Shown: positions 37,622 to 49,492 of the stretch, in pieces
How positions within the stretch are numbered: position 1 is the stretch's first letter
How the letters are laid out: each line of letters opens with the position of its first letter
Source of the DNA: Nageia nagi
Lineage: Eukaryota > Pinophyta
Assembly: GCA_050084985.1 (NCBI GenBank)
Contig: JBITNC010000001.1
Coordinates: forward strand, 145,576,001-145,640,000
DNA length: 64,000 bases
Direction of reading: 5' to 3'
The notes under the pieces: model-generated
What the model was told of the DNA's origin: nothing
The model's database searches: none
What the model saw: the letters and a program-made list of their open reading frames with translations, nothing else
Position numbers and translations under genes: made by a program

Positions 37622-37682
37622 TATGGTACTCTTGCATTTCCTTTTTCTGGGTGTGATTTTCTCTCCTTGTAAATCTTCACAA
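37622..37682 (+). repeat. Second copy of the LTR tail in the leader
   Basis: ATGGTACTCTTGCATTTCC and the following bases to AAATCTTCACA repeat the last ~58 bases of the 5' LTR (about 37440-37498) with few changes. This is a partial direct duplication that ends at the start of the inverted gag copy. Confidence 0.85.
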
Positions 37683-37812
37683 AGATTCTAATTTATCCCA
37701 TGCCTCATGTGATGTGGTTATGCCATCAATATGGAACCAAAAACTCTAACTTAAATTAGGTTTTATTATACCAAACACTTCACCAATTGCCTTTGTGAAT
37801 GACCAAGTTTGT
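37683..37812 (-). repeat. Inverted (antisense) copy of part of gag in the leader
   Basis: The reverse complement of this stretch aligns with gag at 38961-39090 over ~130 bases at roughly 85% by eye: it shares AAGGCAATTGGTGAAG and GCATGAGGCATGGGATAAAT-like segments (CATGAGGCATGGGATAAATT in the copy). A genomic transcript of the element would contain both arms, about 1.15 kb apart. Confidence 0.88.
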
Positions 37813-38820
37813 AGGGATCTTTTCCTATGAATTTGCAATCTAGCTAAACTCTTGCATAGACACTACATTTGCTATCTACTCATGGCTTGGCCTATCCAAA
37901 CTTGAGTTCTTTAGCTTGATTGTGTTGTTCCTTTCTCCTCTACTATGTGTTATCCATGTAAAACCACTCAAACTTTGTGGTTGTTCTTCTCTTCATGGTG
38001 GTGGACTAGAAAACATTCTCTACAGACTCAATTTTTACAAGCATTTTTCAAGCACTTCATGTAGTAGAATGACCTCCTCTCAGGCTATGACTCCATAGTC
38101 CAAATCAATGTGTTTTTATATGGCTTGAATTAATCTCAATAAAATCAAGTGCCTTCACTCTATAGGTGATTTCCCTCAATCCTCCTCACTTGCATGGTCC
38201 TCCTTCCTCTTGGTTGGCTGTAATCACATCATAGGTCTAGCAAATTTCTCCTAGTGATTGGTGTGTGGGAAGTTGTGGGAGTTTGTCTAGTTTTGCAAAT
38301 TTCTCCCTCTTTGTTACTCTTCACTCTTCTATATTTCCATTTGCATCTTTCAAATCACACTACCTACTCACTCAAGACTTCATTTTTGACAATGCCTTTG
38401 GGTCTATCTTCTCTCTCCTTGATCTACCAATAAGCCACCTTCGATAGCCCATCTAAGGTTTAAATTTATTGGTTTGCCCCTATAGTTCTCCAATAATAAA
38501 AAATAATTATTTTTATAATTTCTAAATTGGATAAATATTTTATTAATAGTTTTTAGGAGGCCATTTATTTAATTTTGGAGGCATAAGGATTTAATTGCAT
38601 AACTTGGGCAAACAAAATCCATTTGGGGTGCCATTTTTGTAGTGTAAATATAGAGAAGAGATCTTTTAGACTATTTGTATTGTAATCCTTGTAGGCAAGA
38701 TTTTGGGAGGGGGGTCATTTGAAAGTGAATAAAAATTTGGGTGGGGTATTCATGTTTTGAGTGCTAATTTTTCCACCTCTCTTGTTACTTGGTTCCTTGG
38801 TCTATTTGGTGTTTTGAGAT

Positions 38821-39660
38821 GGAGCATTCTTCATTTAAAATTGAACCTCTCACAACTCATAACTATCACACTTGGAAACCATATATGTTGACAACATTGG
38901 CATAAAGAGGACTAAACACACTCATTAGGGACCAAAAATTCACATTCAAATCTAATTATGAAACTTGGTCACTCATAAAGGCAATTGGTGAAGCATTTGG
39001 GATAATAAAATCTAATGTTAGTGAGAGTTTGTGGTTCTATCTTGATAGCATAACCATACCGCATGAGGCATGGGATAAATTGGAATCTTTGTTTGGCAAA
39101 GTTGAGACAATGAGGGCCATACAAATTGATGTTCAACTTACTATTTTTTCTCTTGAGGACTATCCCACTATGGTTGATTATCTCACTAAATTTAAGGAGT
39201 TGTACTCACAATTCTTGGGTAGTGGTAAAAAGAAGAAAGATGATGAATGAATTTCTTTGATTCTATCAAAATTTTAAGGGCCCATTTCATGTATTTGCTT
39301 CTACATTCCTCTCGACAAAGGATGCTATGGGTGACAACTTCACAATGCCTAAGTGAGGAGAATTTTGTGAGCATCTTACAAGGGAAGAAACTAAAATTTC
39401 AACTCTTGATGTATCTTCATCTTCATCTAAGGCATTAAAAACATATAAAGGTAAAGAAAAGCCCAAGCCTAAGCCTATGACTACTACTCCACAGCCAAAT
39501 CCTAAGGCCCCTAACTCTAAATCCACTCTAGAAAAAGAGAAGCCTACTTGTTTCTATTGTGGGAAGCTTGGACATGTCATTGAAAAATGTTATAAAAAGA
39601 TGAAAGATGATAAAAGAAGTAAAAATCTGAATCTTCTCCTGTATCTTGTAAGGTTTTAAA
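38821..39660 (+). pseudogene. Copia gag remnant with zinc knuckle
   Basis: Gag starts at the ATG near 38820 (MEHSSFKIEPL). The capsid part includes NYHTWKPYM, ETWSLIKAIGEAFG and, in the open stretch 39029-39250, HEAWDKLESLFG, typical of copia gag. A stop follows TTLA and the frame shifts after 39250. The zinc knuckle CFYCGKLGHVIEKC (about 39550-39591) is intact as CX2CX4HX4C, in the frame of 39477-39659. The product would have packaged element RNA; the frame is now broken. Confidence 0.87.
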
Positions 39661-39689
39661 TGCTCTTGGGAATGGACATTCTATTTTAG

Positions 39690-39960
39690 AGAGTTGGGTT
39701 ATGGATTCAAGTGCCTCTCATCACATGAATCCATCAAGGGAGTCTTTTCCATCTCTTTGTTCTACTTCCACTTCTAGTATTGAGGTTGGTGATTCCTCTC
39801 ACATTTTTGTGAAAAGGAAAGGGGACATTTCTATTTCAAGTGGTTTCATCCTTGATGTGCTTTTGGTTCCTAATATCTCTTCCAACCTTCTTTCTATTTA
39901 TTAGATTTGTAATACTGATGGTGGGAGGACTATTTTATTCACATTGATGATTTTGAGATT
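39690..39960 (+). pseudogene. Copia protease remnant, active-site Gly replaced by Ser
   Basis: The open stretch at 39701-39904 begins WVMDSSASHHM. The catalytic Asp is present, but the D-S-G triad reads D-S-S. The C-terminal portion DVLLVPNISSNLLSI is the conserved end of copia proteases, leading into the pre-integrase segment. The Gly-to-Ser change may impair the active-site loop. The downstream frame is broken by a stop at 39902. Confidence 0.85.
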
Positions 39961-40059
39961 CATAGTTTACAAGATCCATAGTCACTTTTTGCATGAGGTG
40001 ATGTTGATCATTCCTTGAGGTTATATTAGTTTAAGGGATTTTATGATTTTGATTTAGGT

Positions 40060-40720
40060 ACTGGGTTGGTTTCCCATGCAAATTTTGTGAGTAGACTTTG
40101 GCATGAGAGGTTTGGGCACCTCAAATATAGATATTTGTAGGAGATGCATTCTTGTGATATGGTCACTAGCTTGCCTAAGATGTCCTATTATAATGGTGTT
40201 TTCCCTAGTTGTGCACTTGGGAAATAACATCAAGACCCTTGTCTTAAAGGTAAAGCTAATCATTCATCTTCTCTCTTAGAGTTGGTGCATAGTGACTTGA
40301 TGATCTTTCCACACCCATCCTTCATTGGAGCTCGGTATGCACTAACTTTCAATGATGATTTCTCAATATATACCTGGGTGTATTTTCTTAAGAATAAGAG
40401 TGATGTCTTTGCTCATTTCAAATTCTTCAAGGCTTTGGTTGAAATCAATCTTATAGTTGCATCAAGAAGCTTCATATAGATAATGGGGGGACTACTTCAG
40501 CATAAAGTTTTTAGAGTTCCTTAAGAAGCATGATATAATTCATCAGCATTTAGTACCTCACACTCCATAGTAGAATGGATTTGCAAAAATGTAGAATAGA
40601 ATATTGAAGGAGATGGATAGTTGTATGATGCATTCTTGAGACTTGCCTCCTATCTTTTGGGCTGAGGTAGTCAATTGAATAAACTACATTTAGAGTCATA
40701 CTCCTCATTAAGCACTTGAT
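40060..40720 (+). pseudogene. Copia integrase remnant
   Basis: LWHERFGHLKYR near 40100 is the pre-integrase H-H motif. The core starts LELVHSDLMIF (first catalytic Asp at about 40290) and continues FNDDFSIYTWVYFLK in the open stretch 40282-40479. The IDNGG segment near 40478 carries the second catalytic Asp, and later parts (MLKEMDSC, then LPPIFWAE near 40600-40670) lie in other frames. Stops at 40480 and beyond show decay. Confidence 0.85.
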
Positions 40721-40769
40721 CATATGACTTCTAAAGAGGCTTGGAGTGGAACCAAGAATGATGCATCAT

Positions 40770-41250
40770 AATTTAGAGTGTTTGGTATTCATGCTTGGGC
40801 CTTCTTTCCAAAGACTAAGTGTAAGGCCTTGGAAAAAAAGAGCAAGCCTCTCATCTTTGTTGGCTATAGTGATGACATGAAGGTGTATCAACTGATTGAT
40901 CCTAATATACATGATCTTTTCTTCCACACTCATGTTCAATTTGATGAGCACCTTCCTAATTCTCCCTCTTCATCTCCTTTCTTGATCTTACTTGACTCCT
41001 ATGACACATCTTTTGAGGTCTTTGATGGGGAGGATATTCATGAGGTTGTTGCCCCCACACCAGTAATTAATCCTCCATCACTTGTAGTTTTTGCTAATCC
41101 TCCTATTGATGTTGTATCTTCTTCCACTACTAGTAGTCACATGCCCAAGCTAGCTCACTCTACACTTGAGGATTCAACACCCTTAATCAAGGATCTCCCT
41201 CCTTACCATCACTATTCCATTAGTTCTTATCTTCTTGGTCAAGCATAGTC
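40770..41250 (+). pseudogene. Copia integrase C-terminal / pol linker remnant
   Basis: The 156-codon open stretch carries FGIHAWAFFPKTKCKALEKK, then FVGYSDDMKVYQLIDP, the copia integrase C-terminal segment (usually FGC.A....P...R..L..K.....FLGY). It continues into a low-complexity Ser/Pro-rich linker that precedes RT in this family. This is one of the longest open pieces of the element. Confidence 0.83.
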
Positions 41251-41269
41251 AAGTGATCCCCATATTTTT

Positions 41270-42720
41270 TAGAGGCTCATGGTTTATTGGAGTGGTATGA
41301 TGCCATGGAAGTTAAGTATTCTTTCTTGCTAAAGAATAATAATTGGGAGCTTGAAGAATAATAATAGCTGATGGTTCCATTGATAAGTATAAGGCTCATC
41401 TTGTTTCCAAGGGGTTCTCATAGGTTGAGGGGATTGAATACTTTAAGAACTTTACTCCTATGGCTAAGATGGATTTAGTTCACCTAAAACTTGCTCTTGT
41501 TGCTTCTCAAGGATGGTCAATTTTTTAGATGGACATGAAGAGTGCCTTTTTGCATATTGATTTGCATGAGGATATCTATATGGAGTACCTTGCTAATTTT
41601 GTTCAATATTATTCACTTATTTATAGGCTTAAGAGATCTCTCTATGGCTTCAAATAAGCTCCTCGGGCATGGTATGAGAAGATGGATTCTTTTCTTCTCA
41701 CCATGGATTTTATACATTATTCCTCTAACCCTATAGTCTATATCTAGAGATATGGACTTGATACCACTATTTTGGTGTTGTATGTTGATGATCTTCTTCT
41801 CATCAACACCTCCTACTCTCACATTCAGATAGTTCAATAGGCTCTCTTTGAGAGATTTGAGATGGTAGATCTTGGAGTTGCCCACTACTTTCTTAGTTTT
41901 TAAATGATATATTGATTTAAGGATTTCTATTTTTCATTAGAAGTATGCCTTGGATCTTCTTTAGCAGTTTAGGATGGCAAATTGTAATCCTTCTTCAATA
42001 CCTTTTCACAGTGGGGTGACTTTGATCTTCCTCTTCCACTTCACCATTGTGTGGTGCTACTTTGCATCGCCAGTTGGTTGGGATTCTTCTATATCTCACT
42101 CATACTCGACTAGATATTTCATATGTTGTTGGGCTTATTTCTCAAATTTATCATACCCATCATGAGTCTCATTGGTAGGAAGGTAAGAGGATTATTTGAT
42201 ATGTGAGGGGCACTACCCATTTTGGTCTACACTACATGAGAGGTGATCTACTATTGAGTGGATATAGAGATTTTGATTGGATTGGTTATTCTAGTGATCA
42301 TCGTTCCACTTTTGGATACTTATTTTGTCTTGGGACTTTTCCCATCACTTGGTTGTGTAACAAGTAGTAGGCTATTCCACTATCATTAACTGAGGCAAAG
42401 TATAGAGTAGTTATTGATGTGAGTCAGGAGGCACTTTGGCTTCAGCAGCTATTAGAGGACTTTGGCTACCCCTAGTCTTGGACTACAATTCTTTGGTGTG
42501 ACAATCATAGCATGATTCATATTTTATGCAATCCTATTTAGCATCAATCTACCAAACACATTGAGGTCCACATGCACTTCATCTTTAACATATTTAGAAT
42601 CACATTCTCAACTTGAAGTACATTGCTATAGAGTAGTAGATCATGGAAATCTTCACTAAATCCTTTGCATTGCTTGGATTCCTTGAGTTGCATGGCTTGA
42701 TTGGGGTGAAGGAAGTTGTC
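41270..42720 (+). pseudogene. Copia reverse transcriptase and RNase H remnant
   Basis: RT segments include YKAHLVSKGF near 41390 and MDMKSAFLHIDL near 41530-41565, then LYVDDLLLINTS near 41780, with the YVDD box intact. RNase H sequence includes GYSSDHRSTFGYLFCLG near 42290, SLTEAKYR near 42385, WCDNHSMIHILCNPI near 42500 and TKHIEVHMHFIF near 42550. Stops and shifts are frequent, so there is no functional polymerase. The coding part ends near 42720. Confidence 0.87.
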
Positions 42721-42917
42721 CTTAGGGGGTGTTAATGAGGACATCTTCCTCTCCATCCTCCCTCTTCTACTATGAGATGATTTTTTTCCCATGTGGTTTT
42801 TTCATCATCTTTAGTAGAATCTTTGTACATATTGTACACAAGTACTTGATCAGGCCTTGTTATTGAAACTCATTTTTGTGGATATGCCACTTTATCTCCT
42901 TGTTCACTTAATGAGGG

Positions 42918-43200
42918 TGTTAGAGTATTAAGTTCACTTAGGATTATTTTATTTCCTAGGTTTACTATTCTCTAGCTAGTTTGTTGTGGTGATAACCACT
43001 TCTTTGTTAGTTTGTACAATTTTACATTCATGCATGGTTGGCATGTTGTTGTACATTAGTTTGTGTTTTCCCTATTTATTTGGGCTCCATTCTCATTCCA
43101 ATATGAATTCAATTTGAGGATATCAGCTTCTCTCTCATTCTTGTGGTGCTCTTGCATTTCCCTTTTTGGGTGTAATTTGCTCTCCATGCAAATCTTCCCA
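42918..43200 (+). repeat. 3' LTR of the copia element
   Basis: It starts TGTTAGAGTATTAAG and ends CAAATCTTCCCA, followed by the GTACA target duplication. It is preceded by a short purine run (AATGAGGG), a weak polypurine tract. Confidence 0.9.
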
Positions 43201-43205
43201 GTACA
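43201..43205. repeat. Target-site duplication GTACA, right copy
   Basis: Exact copy of 37205-37209 directly after the 3' LTR. Confidence 0.88.
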
Positions 43206-44632
43206 ATACATAATAAAACCTTAATACCTAGATGGTTACTATTAATATCTTTGTTAGAATTAATATTGATGATCAAGTGACCATGATGTGGATTGAAGAT
43301 AGAGTTTTCTAGATATTCCTTGCTTCTTGGATATTTATGGGATACTTACAAAATAAATAATGTTAGAGGAAGCCTCAAATCATAAGTCTTTAATACCTTG
43401 TGATCAATCAAGTAGGCATAACAGCTCAACAAGAGATTAGGCTTCCTTGTATATGTCCAAATGGATATTAAAAATAGGCAATGATTCCTAAATGCATGAG
43501 TGATATACTTTTTCACTAGTGCTAATACAATATGATTCTTTGATATGCTTGAAAGATAATGATAATGATAGATAAATGTTAAAGATATGCTATATGGATA
43601 AGTTAAGTGAAAACATGCTAAAAAACCCATAAAATGAGTCATGAAAGTGATCAACGCATAAACTACAAATAATTATTAATGCCACTAGGCATTCTCTAGC
43701 TGCAACATGGGGGTTGAGTGGATAACCAAAATGTCATATGTGAGTTCATTCATTAAACATCAACTTCAATATTTAAATAATAAAAATGAATTGAATTTAT
43801 TATTTAAAAAATAAATTTGAATTCAAAAATATAATTTAAAAAATATATAAAGATTATATTTTTTAATAAAAGTATATAAAACACATATTTAATATAATAA
43901 ATTACACCTCAAGAATGATATTTGTTGGTATTTTTTTCATATATAAAAGGATATATCAAAGGTAGTGGATACCCATAATGATATTTAACCATGTCACTTC
44001 TATAAAATGATAAACAATGATAGGAGTATAGATAATTACACACAAACCCTAACCTAACCTTAAGCTACAATGATAATTAGCTTAGATTTTCAACTATATA
44101 CCACACAATGAAATATCTATGGTAATCAAAGGATACATGTGCTCCAGTTATCTCTAATAATTCTCTAATACCTACAAAATATAAAACATAATAAAATACA
44201 AGCATATGAAAATAATTCACAAGAGACATACCTCAATCGACCTCAAAGTAAGGTAAGATCATTTGATGAATCTCATCCTATGATGGTTTTAGATTATAAA
44301 ACCCTAATAAATATCAATGATGTGCAAAGTTGTTAATAAATGCTTAAATGTATTCTCTAGTATTTGTAAAAATCTCAATTAACTCCTAAGAAAATAAATA
44401 ATAGATCCTTGAAAATGAGGTAAACATCTCTATTTATAATGCTCTATTTATGATCGATCATCCAATTGTTAAAGATACATTGTTGATCGTTTGATCTACT
44501 GATCAATAATCTCATTATTTCTATCATGATTATGAATGAAATGCTGAATTTGATATACATTTAAAGTTTATATTAAAATGTTGTTATTTCCTACAAATAT
44601 GTAATTTTGGGGTATCTACAATTTCCCCTTTT
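43206..44632 (-). repeat. Probable 3' LTR region of a Tat-like gypsy element
   Basis: At 44623-44632 the plus strand reads GGTATCTACA, the inverted LTR start TGTAGATACC seen in Tat-type elements. The minus-strand purine run AAAAAAGGGGAAATTG (44633-44648) directly precedes it, as a polypurine tract should. The other LTR limit was not found. The rest is AT-rich; the 102-codon open frame at 43346-43654 has no recognised domain. Confidence 0.5.
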
Positions 44633-47130
44633 TTGCTAAGTTTTTCAAGCATGCAAAACTTAGTATAAAAAAGGTAAATATTATGATTGTATTGATGTTA
44701 TTATTTTGATAGTTTGATATTTTTTTGATAAGGATCAATGTTTTTATGATAGTTCTCAATGATTATTTTGTTGATAAGGATGATATGTGAATATAGGTAT
44801 ATAAACCTACTAAATGTTAGGATACAAGTGTAAAATTCTCTCATTGATATAATCAATATAAGATAACCCAAACTATGATTAGCATGTTAATATACTTTGG
44901 ATTATGATATGCATAAGTTCAAAAATGTGATCATGTTAACTTCATCCCATTGAAAATAAAGCTAAAAAGTGCTAAAAATAAACTTTACTCCATGCTAAAT
45001 GGAAAGCAAAGAAAAAATCATGGTAATGATAACAATGGTTACAAAATAAAGTCAATGAGAAACTCTTGGCCAATGGAAAGTAAAATAAATGCTTTTTTTC
45101 ACCATGTTAAATGGGAAGAAAACAAGTTATGTTTAAATGATATCTTTATTCCAAGTAATGGTAAATAAATATGATAATGCTCATGATATGATGAAAATAC
45201 TAGAATGATAACATTGCCCCATATTAAATGGAAAATAAAATATTATGCTTAAAGATAATGCTAAATCCAATGATAGAGCATATGCTACCAATATTCAATA
45301 GGATGCGATGGTATTGACCTTGATTTGAGATAGTTAATATCTCATCTACTAAACTTATGGAATAATTATTTTCTTAATGTTTTGCTCAAAGATTTTGCTT
45401 GTAGCATACCATATAAGATATAATATAGAAAATGATATTGATATTGCTTGTGATAAAGATTAACATGAAACATGAGCAAAGAGATGTATCCATCTCAAAT
45501 TTTTGATCACTTAGTCTACAAGATTATGTTTTATTAGAAATCATGATAATCAACAATCCATGATCATCTCCAAAGGAGTGATTTTAAGGAAACCCAATTT
45601 TGATTAGGACCCAAGTGGTTACATCATCATGGGGAATATGGTCTATAGATAGTGATATTGATAATAAGTCAAATAGAAATCAAGATATATGCCCATGATT
45701 ATTTGTATTTAATGATAAGATAAACCAACACTTAATGAAAGTGTTTAAAAGATAAAATTCAAAGATATATGATAAGCATAATTTTAATATTTTATAAATG
45801 CTTTTTATATTTGATTTCATGAATAAGACAAGTCATATGTCCAGTGATAATATGATGTAACTCCTAAGGTAAGAGGCTTCTTCACAGTAATATAGTTGTT
45901 TTTGTAATAAGAAGAAGATGGCATGTGTAATTTTTTTATGTATCTAGCATTTATGTATCTTCAAAAATGTATGGATTGAAAATTTGTTGTAAAGATTTTT
46001 TGAGGCTCCTTTAAAACTCCATCATTTTTTTATTAATTCATATATTACTTGATAAATAAACATTATCTAATACTCAATAGAATGATATATACAATGATAA
46101 GATCAAATTAAAATGATAATATGATAAATATATATGCTATAGGATGATATAAATAATGATAAGATGAAAATATTAGCTCATGATAAGTTTAGGAGATGAG
46201 TAAATTTATCCTACCCTAAAGTTTCCACTAGTGGAAAATTGCAAAATTGGAGTAGGATCTAGTATCAACTCCCATTATTTCAATATGATAATGGGTAAGT
46301 GCAAGAATATGGGTCCATGAAATGGACAAAAAATGTATGTGTTTTCCTTGATTTTCAACTTTGGTCATAATTGATCACAACTTTTGAAGCCCTTAGAGAT
46401 GGAATCTAGAAAAATATCACTAAGATAAAACTATAGTTCTTGAAGTGTAGTTTTGGAATATGTAATTTACTCTAATACACTATTGATAAAAATTGAATCA
46501 TAATAGGCACTTCTAAAATTCCCTATTTAAAATGTACTATTTTATGACCATGCCATGCTTTTCGATGGCAAGCATATTTTGATCTAAGATTTAATATTTT
46601 TTAAATCCTTTTGGGAAAAGATACCTAACACACTGAGGATTGTGGAGGATTTTTTTTTTCATAATTTTTTCATGAAAGTTTTTTAATGACCCTAATTGTT
46701 ATTTTGAAAACTACCAATCTACACCACATATAATTTGACCTAAACTTATCCTTTTCTTAATATATATATATTTTAATTTAATAGATAATTATCTATAGAT
46801 TATGCACATATATTTTTTTTCATAATTCCCCCAAAAAGAGTTATTAAAAAAATAATGCAATTTAACTTTTCAAGTTGAAGGATCAATTTAATTGAAAATA
46901 AAAAAAAAGAAAATATAATCAAATTATAAATGAACATACATATTTGTAATCTACACTCTTTGGAACAAAATGGGTTTTAATTTCATGAAAAAATCCTTAG
47001 AAAACTTGATCAAACATTCATCAAAAGTTACAATTTATCCCTACCATTTCCATGAATAAGAAGTTGCAAGTCCAAGGCTAAGACTCGACCAACCAAGTCT
47101 TTCCCAAGGCTAAACCCAAACCTAAATTCA
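44633..47130 (-). other. Degraded internal region, no recognisable domain
   Basis: This is AT-rich DNA between a polypurine tract and the hairpins at 47137. Degenerate copies of a CATGNTAAATGGAAA-like motif occur near 44990, 45100 and 45215. No pol domain was recognised, so this element has lost its enzymes or they have decayed beyond recognition. Confidence 0.45.
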
Positions 47131-47136
47131 AATAAT

Positions 47137-47265
47137 AAATTTTGGTTCATAACAAAATTTAATTAGTTTTTGAACATTGAAAAGGAATGAAATTTTATTT
47201 TAAAATGAAATTTTGTTCCTTTTTAATGTTAAAAAATAACAAAATTTTGTTATGAACCAAAATTT
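47137..47265. repeat. Long hairpin 1 (foldback)
   Basis: 47137-47201 and 47202-47265 are near-perfect inverted repeats. Arms share AAATTTTGGTTCATAACAAA and a TTGAACATTGAAAAGGAA-type inner part (TTAACATTAAAAAGGAAC in the other arm), with almost no loop at about 47201. Confidence 0.88.
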
Positions 47266-47297
47266 TGGTCTTCAAATAACGAAATTTTTTTTGAACC

Positions 47298-47391
47298 AAA
47301 ATTTTAGTCTTTAAAAATTGAAATTCCATTTTTGATTTAGGGACCAAAACCAAAAATGAAATTTCAATTTTTAAAGATCAAAATTTTATTT
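47298..47391. repeat. Long hairpin 2 (foldback) adjacent to hairpin 1
   Basis: An arm of about 37 bases ending CCATTTTTG (47300-47337) pairs with one starting CAAAAATGAAATTTC (47353-47390), with only a few mismatches, around a 15-base loop (ATTTAGGGACCAAAA). The arms contain CTTTAAAAATTGAAAT, and both hairpins share an AACCAAAATTTT motif. Confidence 0.85.
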
Positions 47392-47689
47392 TACATAATG
47401 AACTTTTATTTTAGGTTATTTTTTTTCTATGTATGAAATGTCCACCTTAAGTGGATCAAACTTGTTGCCTATACCCTAATGGTATATGTTGATGAAACTA
47501 TGTACAAGTAAAAATATTCAAATATCAAGATGTAAGACACAATAGATGATTCAACAAAAATATGAAGATGATAAGTCATAAAATGCTATTTTATTTATTG
47601 GCTCATAAGATGAATATGGTGGAATAACCACATACCTTATTACTTGTTGTTAATCCATATAGATAAATCACATCATAGTGGGTAAAGAA

Positions 47690-48330
47690 GAAGATGATCC
47701 TTGCTCATAATAAGTTTGCCCCATGTTCCTAGAGGTACCCACTTAATTCACCTTATGTTTAGGTAAAGGATTATTCAAAATTTTTAACTATTAATTAGGT
47801 GGTACAATCAGATTTCCTATTTATATTTGATTATTATCAATAAGATCTTGAAATTTATGGTTCAATCACATGCACCCATTAGTGTTGTATCCTTTCTACA
47901 TATGGTATTCGCAAAACTCATTTTCTTTATACCATATTCTTGTGGATACCATTGGATTATTTTTATTTTTAATTAATGTTAATAGATTTGCTTGTAACAT
48001 CCTACATAATATATCTAATAATGATTTATCCAAGGGAGTAAAATTCCATCTTGTTCTTGGTGGAAAAGATTCTTTTTCATTGAGTTGTCCTTGTTCTCTT
48101 AGTATTGGTTATTGTGGAGCTCTTTGAGGTTATGTTGCTATGATTCATTGTACTTGGTTGACATCATATGATATTTTATTATTATATGGATTTTGATAAG
48201 TTTGATTATTATAATTTCTATTTTTATACTTTTGATCATTGTTATTATTCTTCTTATGTAATTTGATATCATCTGATTGAATCTTAACCTCCTTAGGTGG
48301 TGATGAGAATCACGAATAATAGAATTCACC
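47690..48330 (-). pseudogene. Tat-like gypsy gag C-terminal remnant
   Basis: On the minus strand, a linker rich in Asn, Lys and Tyr (about 48140-48310) is followed by FPPRTRWNFTPLDKS, then EFCEYHM and LNHKFQDLID near 47850-47900. That arrangement (a Cys..His finger, then HKIQDLID) is typical of the gag C-terminus of Tat-type elements. There are stops within the finger region. The N-terminal part of gag is missing: LTR-like sequence begins about 100-200 bases upstream. Confidence 0.7.
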
Positions 48331-48429
48331 ACTTTATGTATCAAGGTCTAGATATAATTTAATCACCACCATGGACCAAGAATCATCACTTATCATTTGT
48401 TAGACTTTTCATCAAAAGGGATAAAAATG

Positions 48430-48548
48430 AGTTAAATGCTCTTTATTCTATAAATATATCTTAAATATAATAATAACTCAATTAATTTGAATGAATACCT
48501 AAAATATAATTTTTTCAAAAACATGAAAACCAAATTTAGGTATCTACA
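48430..48548 (-). repeat. Truncated LTR start of a second Tat-like element
   Basis: At 48537-48548 the plus strand reads AGGTATCTACA, the same inverted TGTAGATACC terminus as at 44632. Only about 120 bases separate it from gag-type sequence, so the LTR is truncated or joined by deletion. Confidence 0.5.
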
Positions 48549-48559
48549 CTAGAGTTTGT

Positions 48560-49060
48560 GGGGTTAAGATCAACCTTGATAATGATGAAGCTCCTCCTAA
48601 AGTTCTTATTCTTTTTTGATTGGTTTAATGTACATAAGGAAGTTGAATATGTCAATCATTTCCATGCTTTGTAACTATTTTAGAAACAATACTAATGATG
48701 GTCTTATTTGTTGCTTTTACTTGTCCATTCCCATGAAGATAGGAAGGAGCAAAAAATATTTCTAATATAATTTTTTTTCATAATATGCTTTTATTTGCTT
48801 ACCTACTACATTAGGTCCATTATCTATAAAAATTTGAGATGGCATCCTAAATCTTGTGATAAAATTATTCACAATTAACTTGAATTATCTTTTTTCATGC
48901 ATCATGGGAATATGCTCCACCCACTTGGTAAAGTATTATATGGCTATATAATGATTAACTTATGCCCTCCTTTAGTATGTGTATTTATAACACCTATCAA
49001 ATCAATGTCTAAATTAGAGAAGGGATAAGGTCCTACCATAGTGTTGAGCTCTTATGATGA
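48560..49060 (-). pseudogene. Tat-like gypsy integrase remnant
   Basis: On the minus strand: YPFSNLDIDLIGVINTHTKG (about 48965-49030), containing the first catalytic Asp region; IDNGPN near 48810, with the second Asp; and NGQVKATNKTIISIVSKIVT near 48670-48740, where the family has NGQ.EATNK. The D,D35E layout is readable, though broken by stops. Sequence to about 49300 may be earlier RNase H or integrase N-terminus, not clearly recognised. Confidence 0.8.
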
Positions 49061-49487
49061 AGTGCATTAAAGATTAGATTATTCTTGGATTGTATTCCCT
49101 TTTTGATATGCACATAGAAAGATTGATCCATCGAATACCAATAATATATAATCCTCAACAACTTTTGATAAATTGATTTAGCATAGAAATGAGATGCATG
49201 AACACTTTCATGTATTTTAAGGTTACTTCATTCAACTTGAGGCATCTAAGTAGTAACCCTTAAAATAATCTTCTATAGAAAATATTTCCAATGATTACAT
49301 ATTTTATTATTATTTTTCTTAATCCAATTATTGCATTCTTGTTGAAACTTTGAATAATAATGAAATTTTTAATATATATCTATCAATGTCACTATACCAA
49401 GTAGAATCATAATAATTCTCTCTAAACAAATAACTATTAAGCAAACCAAAGTCACATTAAATGTTTAGACTTTTATATCGAAATAAG

Positions 49488-49492
<5 letters not shown>

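Larger units (their letters stand above)
37210..43200 (+). mobile_element. Full-length but decayed Ty1/copia element
   Basis: LTRs at 37210-37498 (289 bp) and 42918-43200 (283 bp) are clearly homologous, flanked by GTACA duplications. The 5' LTR is followed by primer-binding site TGGTACTAGAGC. Internal sequence keeps gag, zinc knuckle, protease, integrase, RT and RNase H in copia order on the plus strand, all with stops or frameshifts. The leader is unusually long (37511-38819) and contains a repeated LTR tail and an inverted piece of gag. The element cannot move by itself. LTR differences are modest, so it is younger than the gypsy insertions, judged by eye. Confidence 0.93.

Noticed and set aside
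41613-41885. 90-codon minus-strand frame inside copia RT
   Set aside because: It is the antisense shadow of the plus-strand RT containing YVDD.
43346-43654. 102-codon minus-strand open frame
   Set aside because: Low-complexity hydrophobic product in AT-rich probable LTR sequence; no motif recognised.
47870-48127. 85-codon plus-strand frame
   Set aside because: The minus strand encodes a recognisable gag C-terminus over the same bases, so the plus frame is a shadow.
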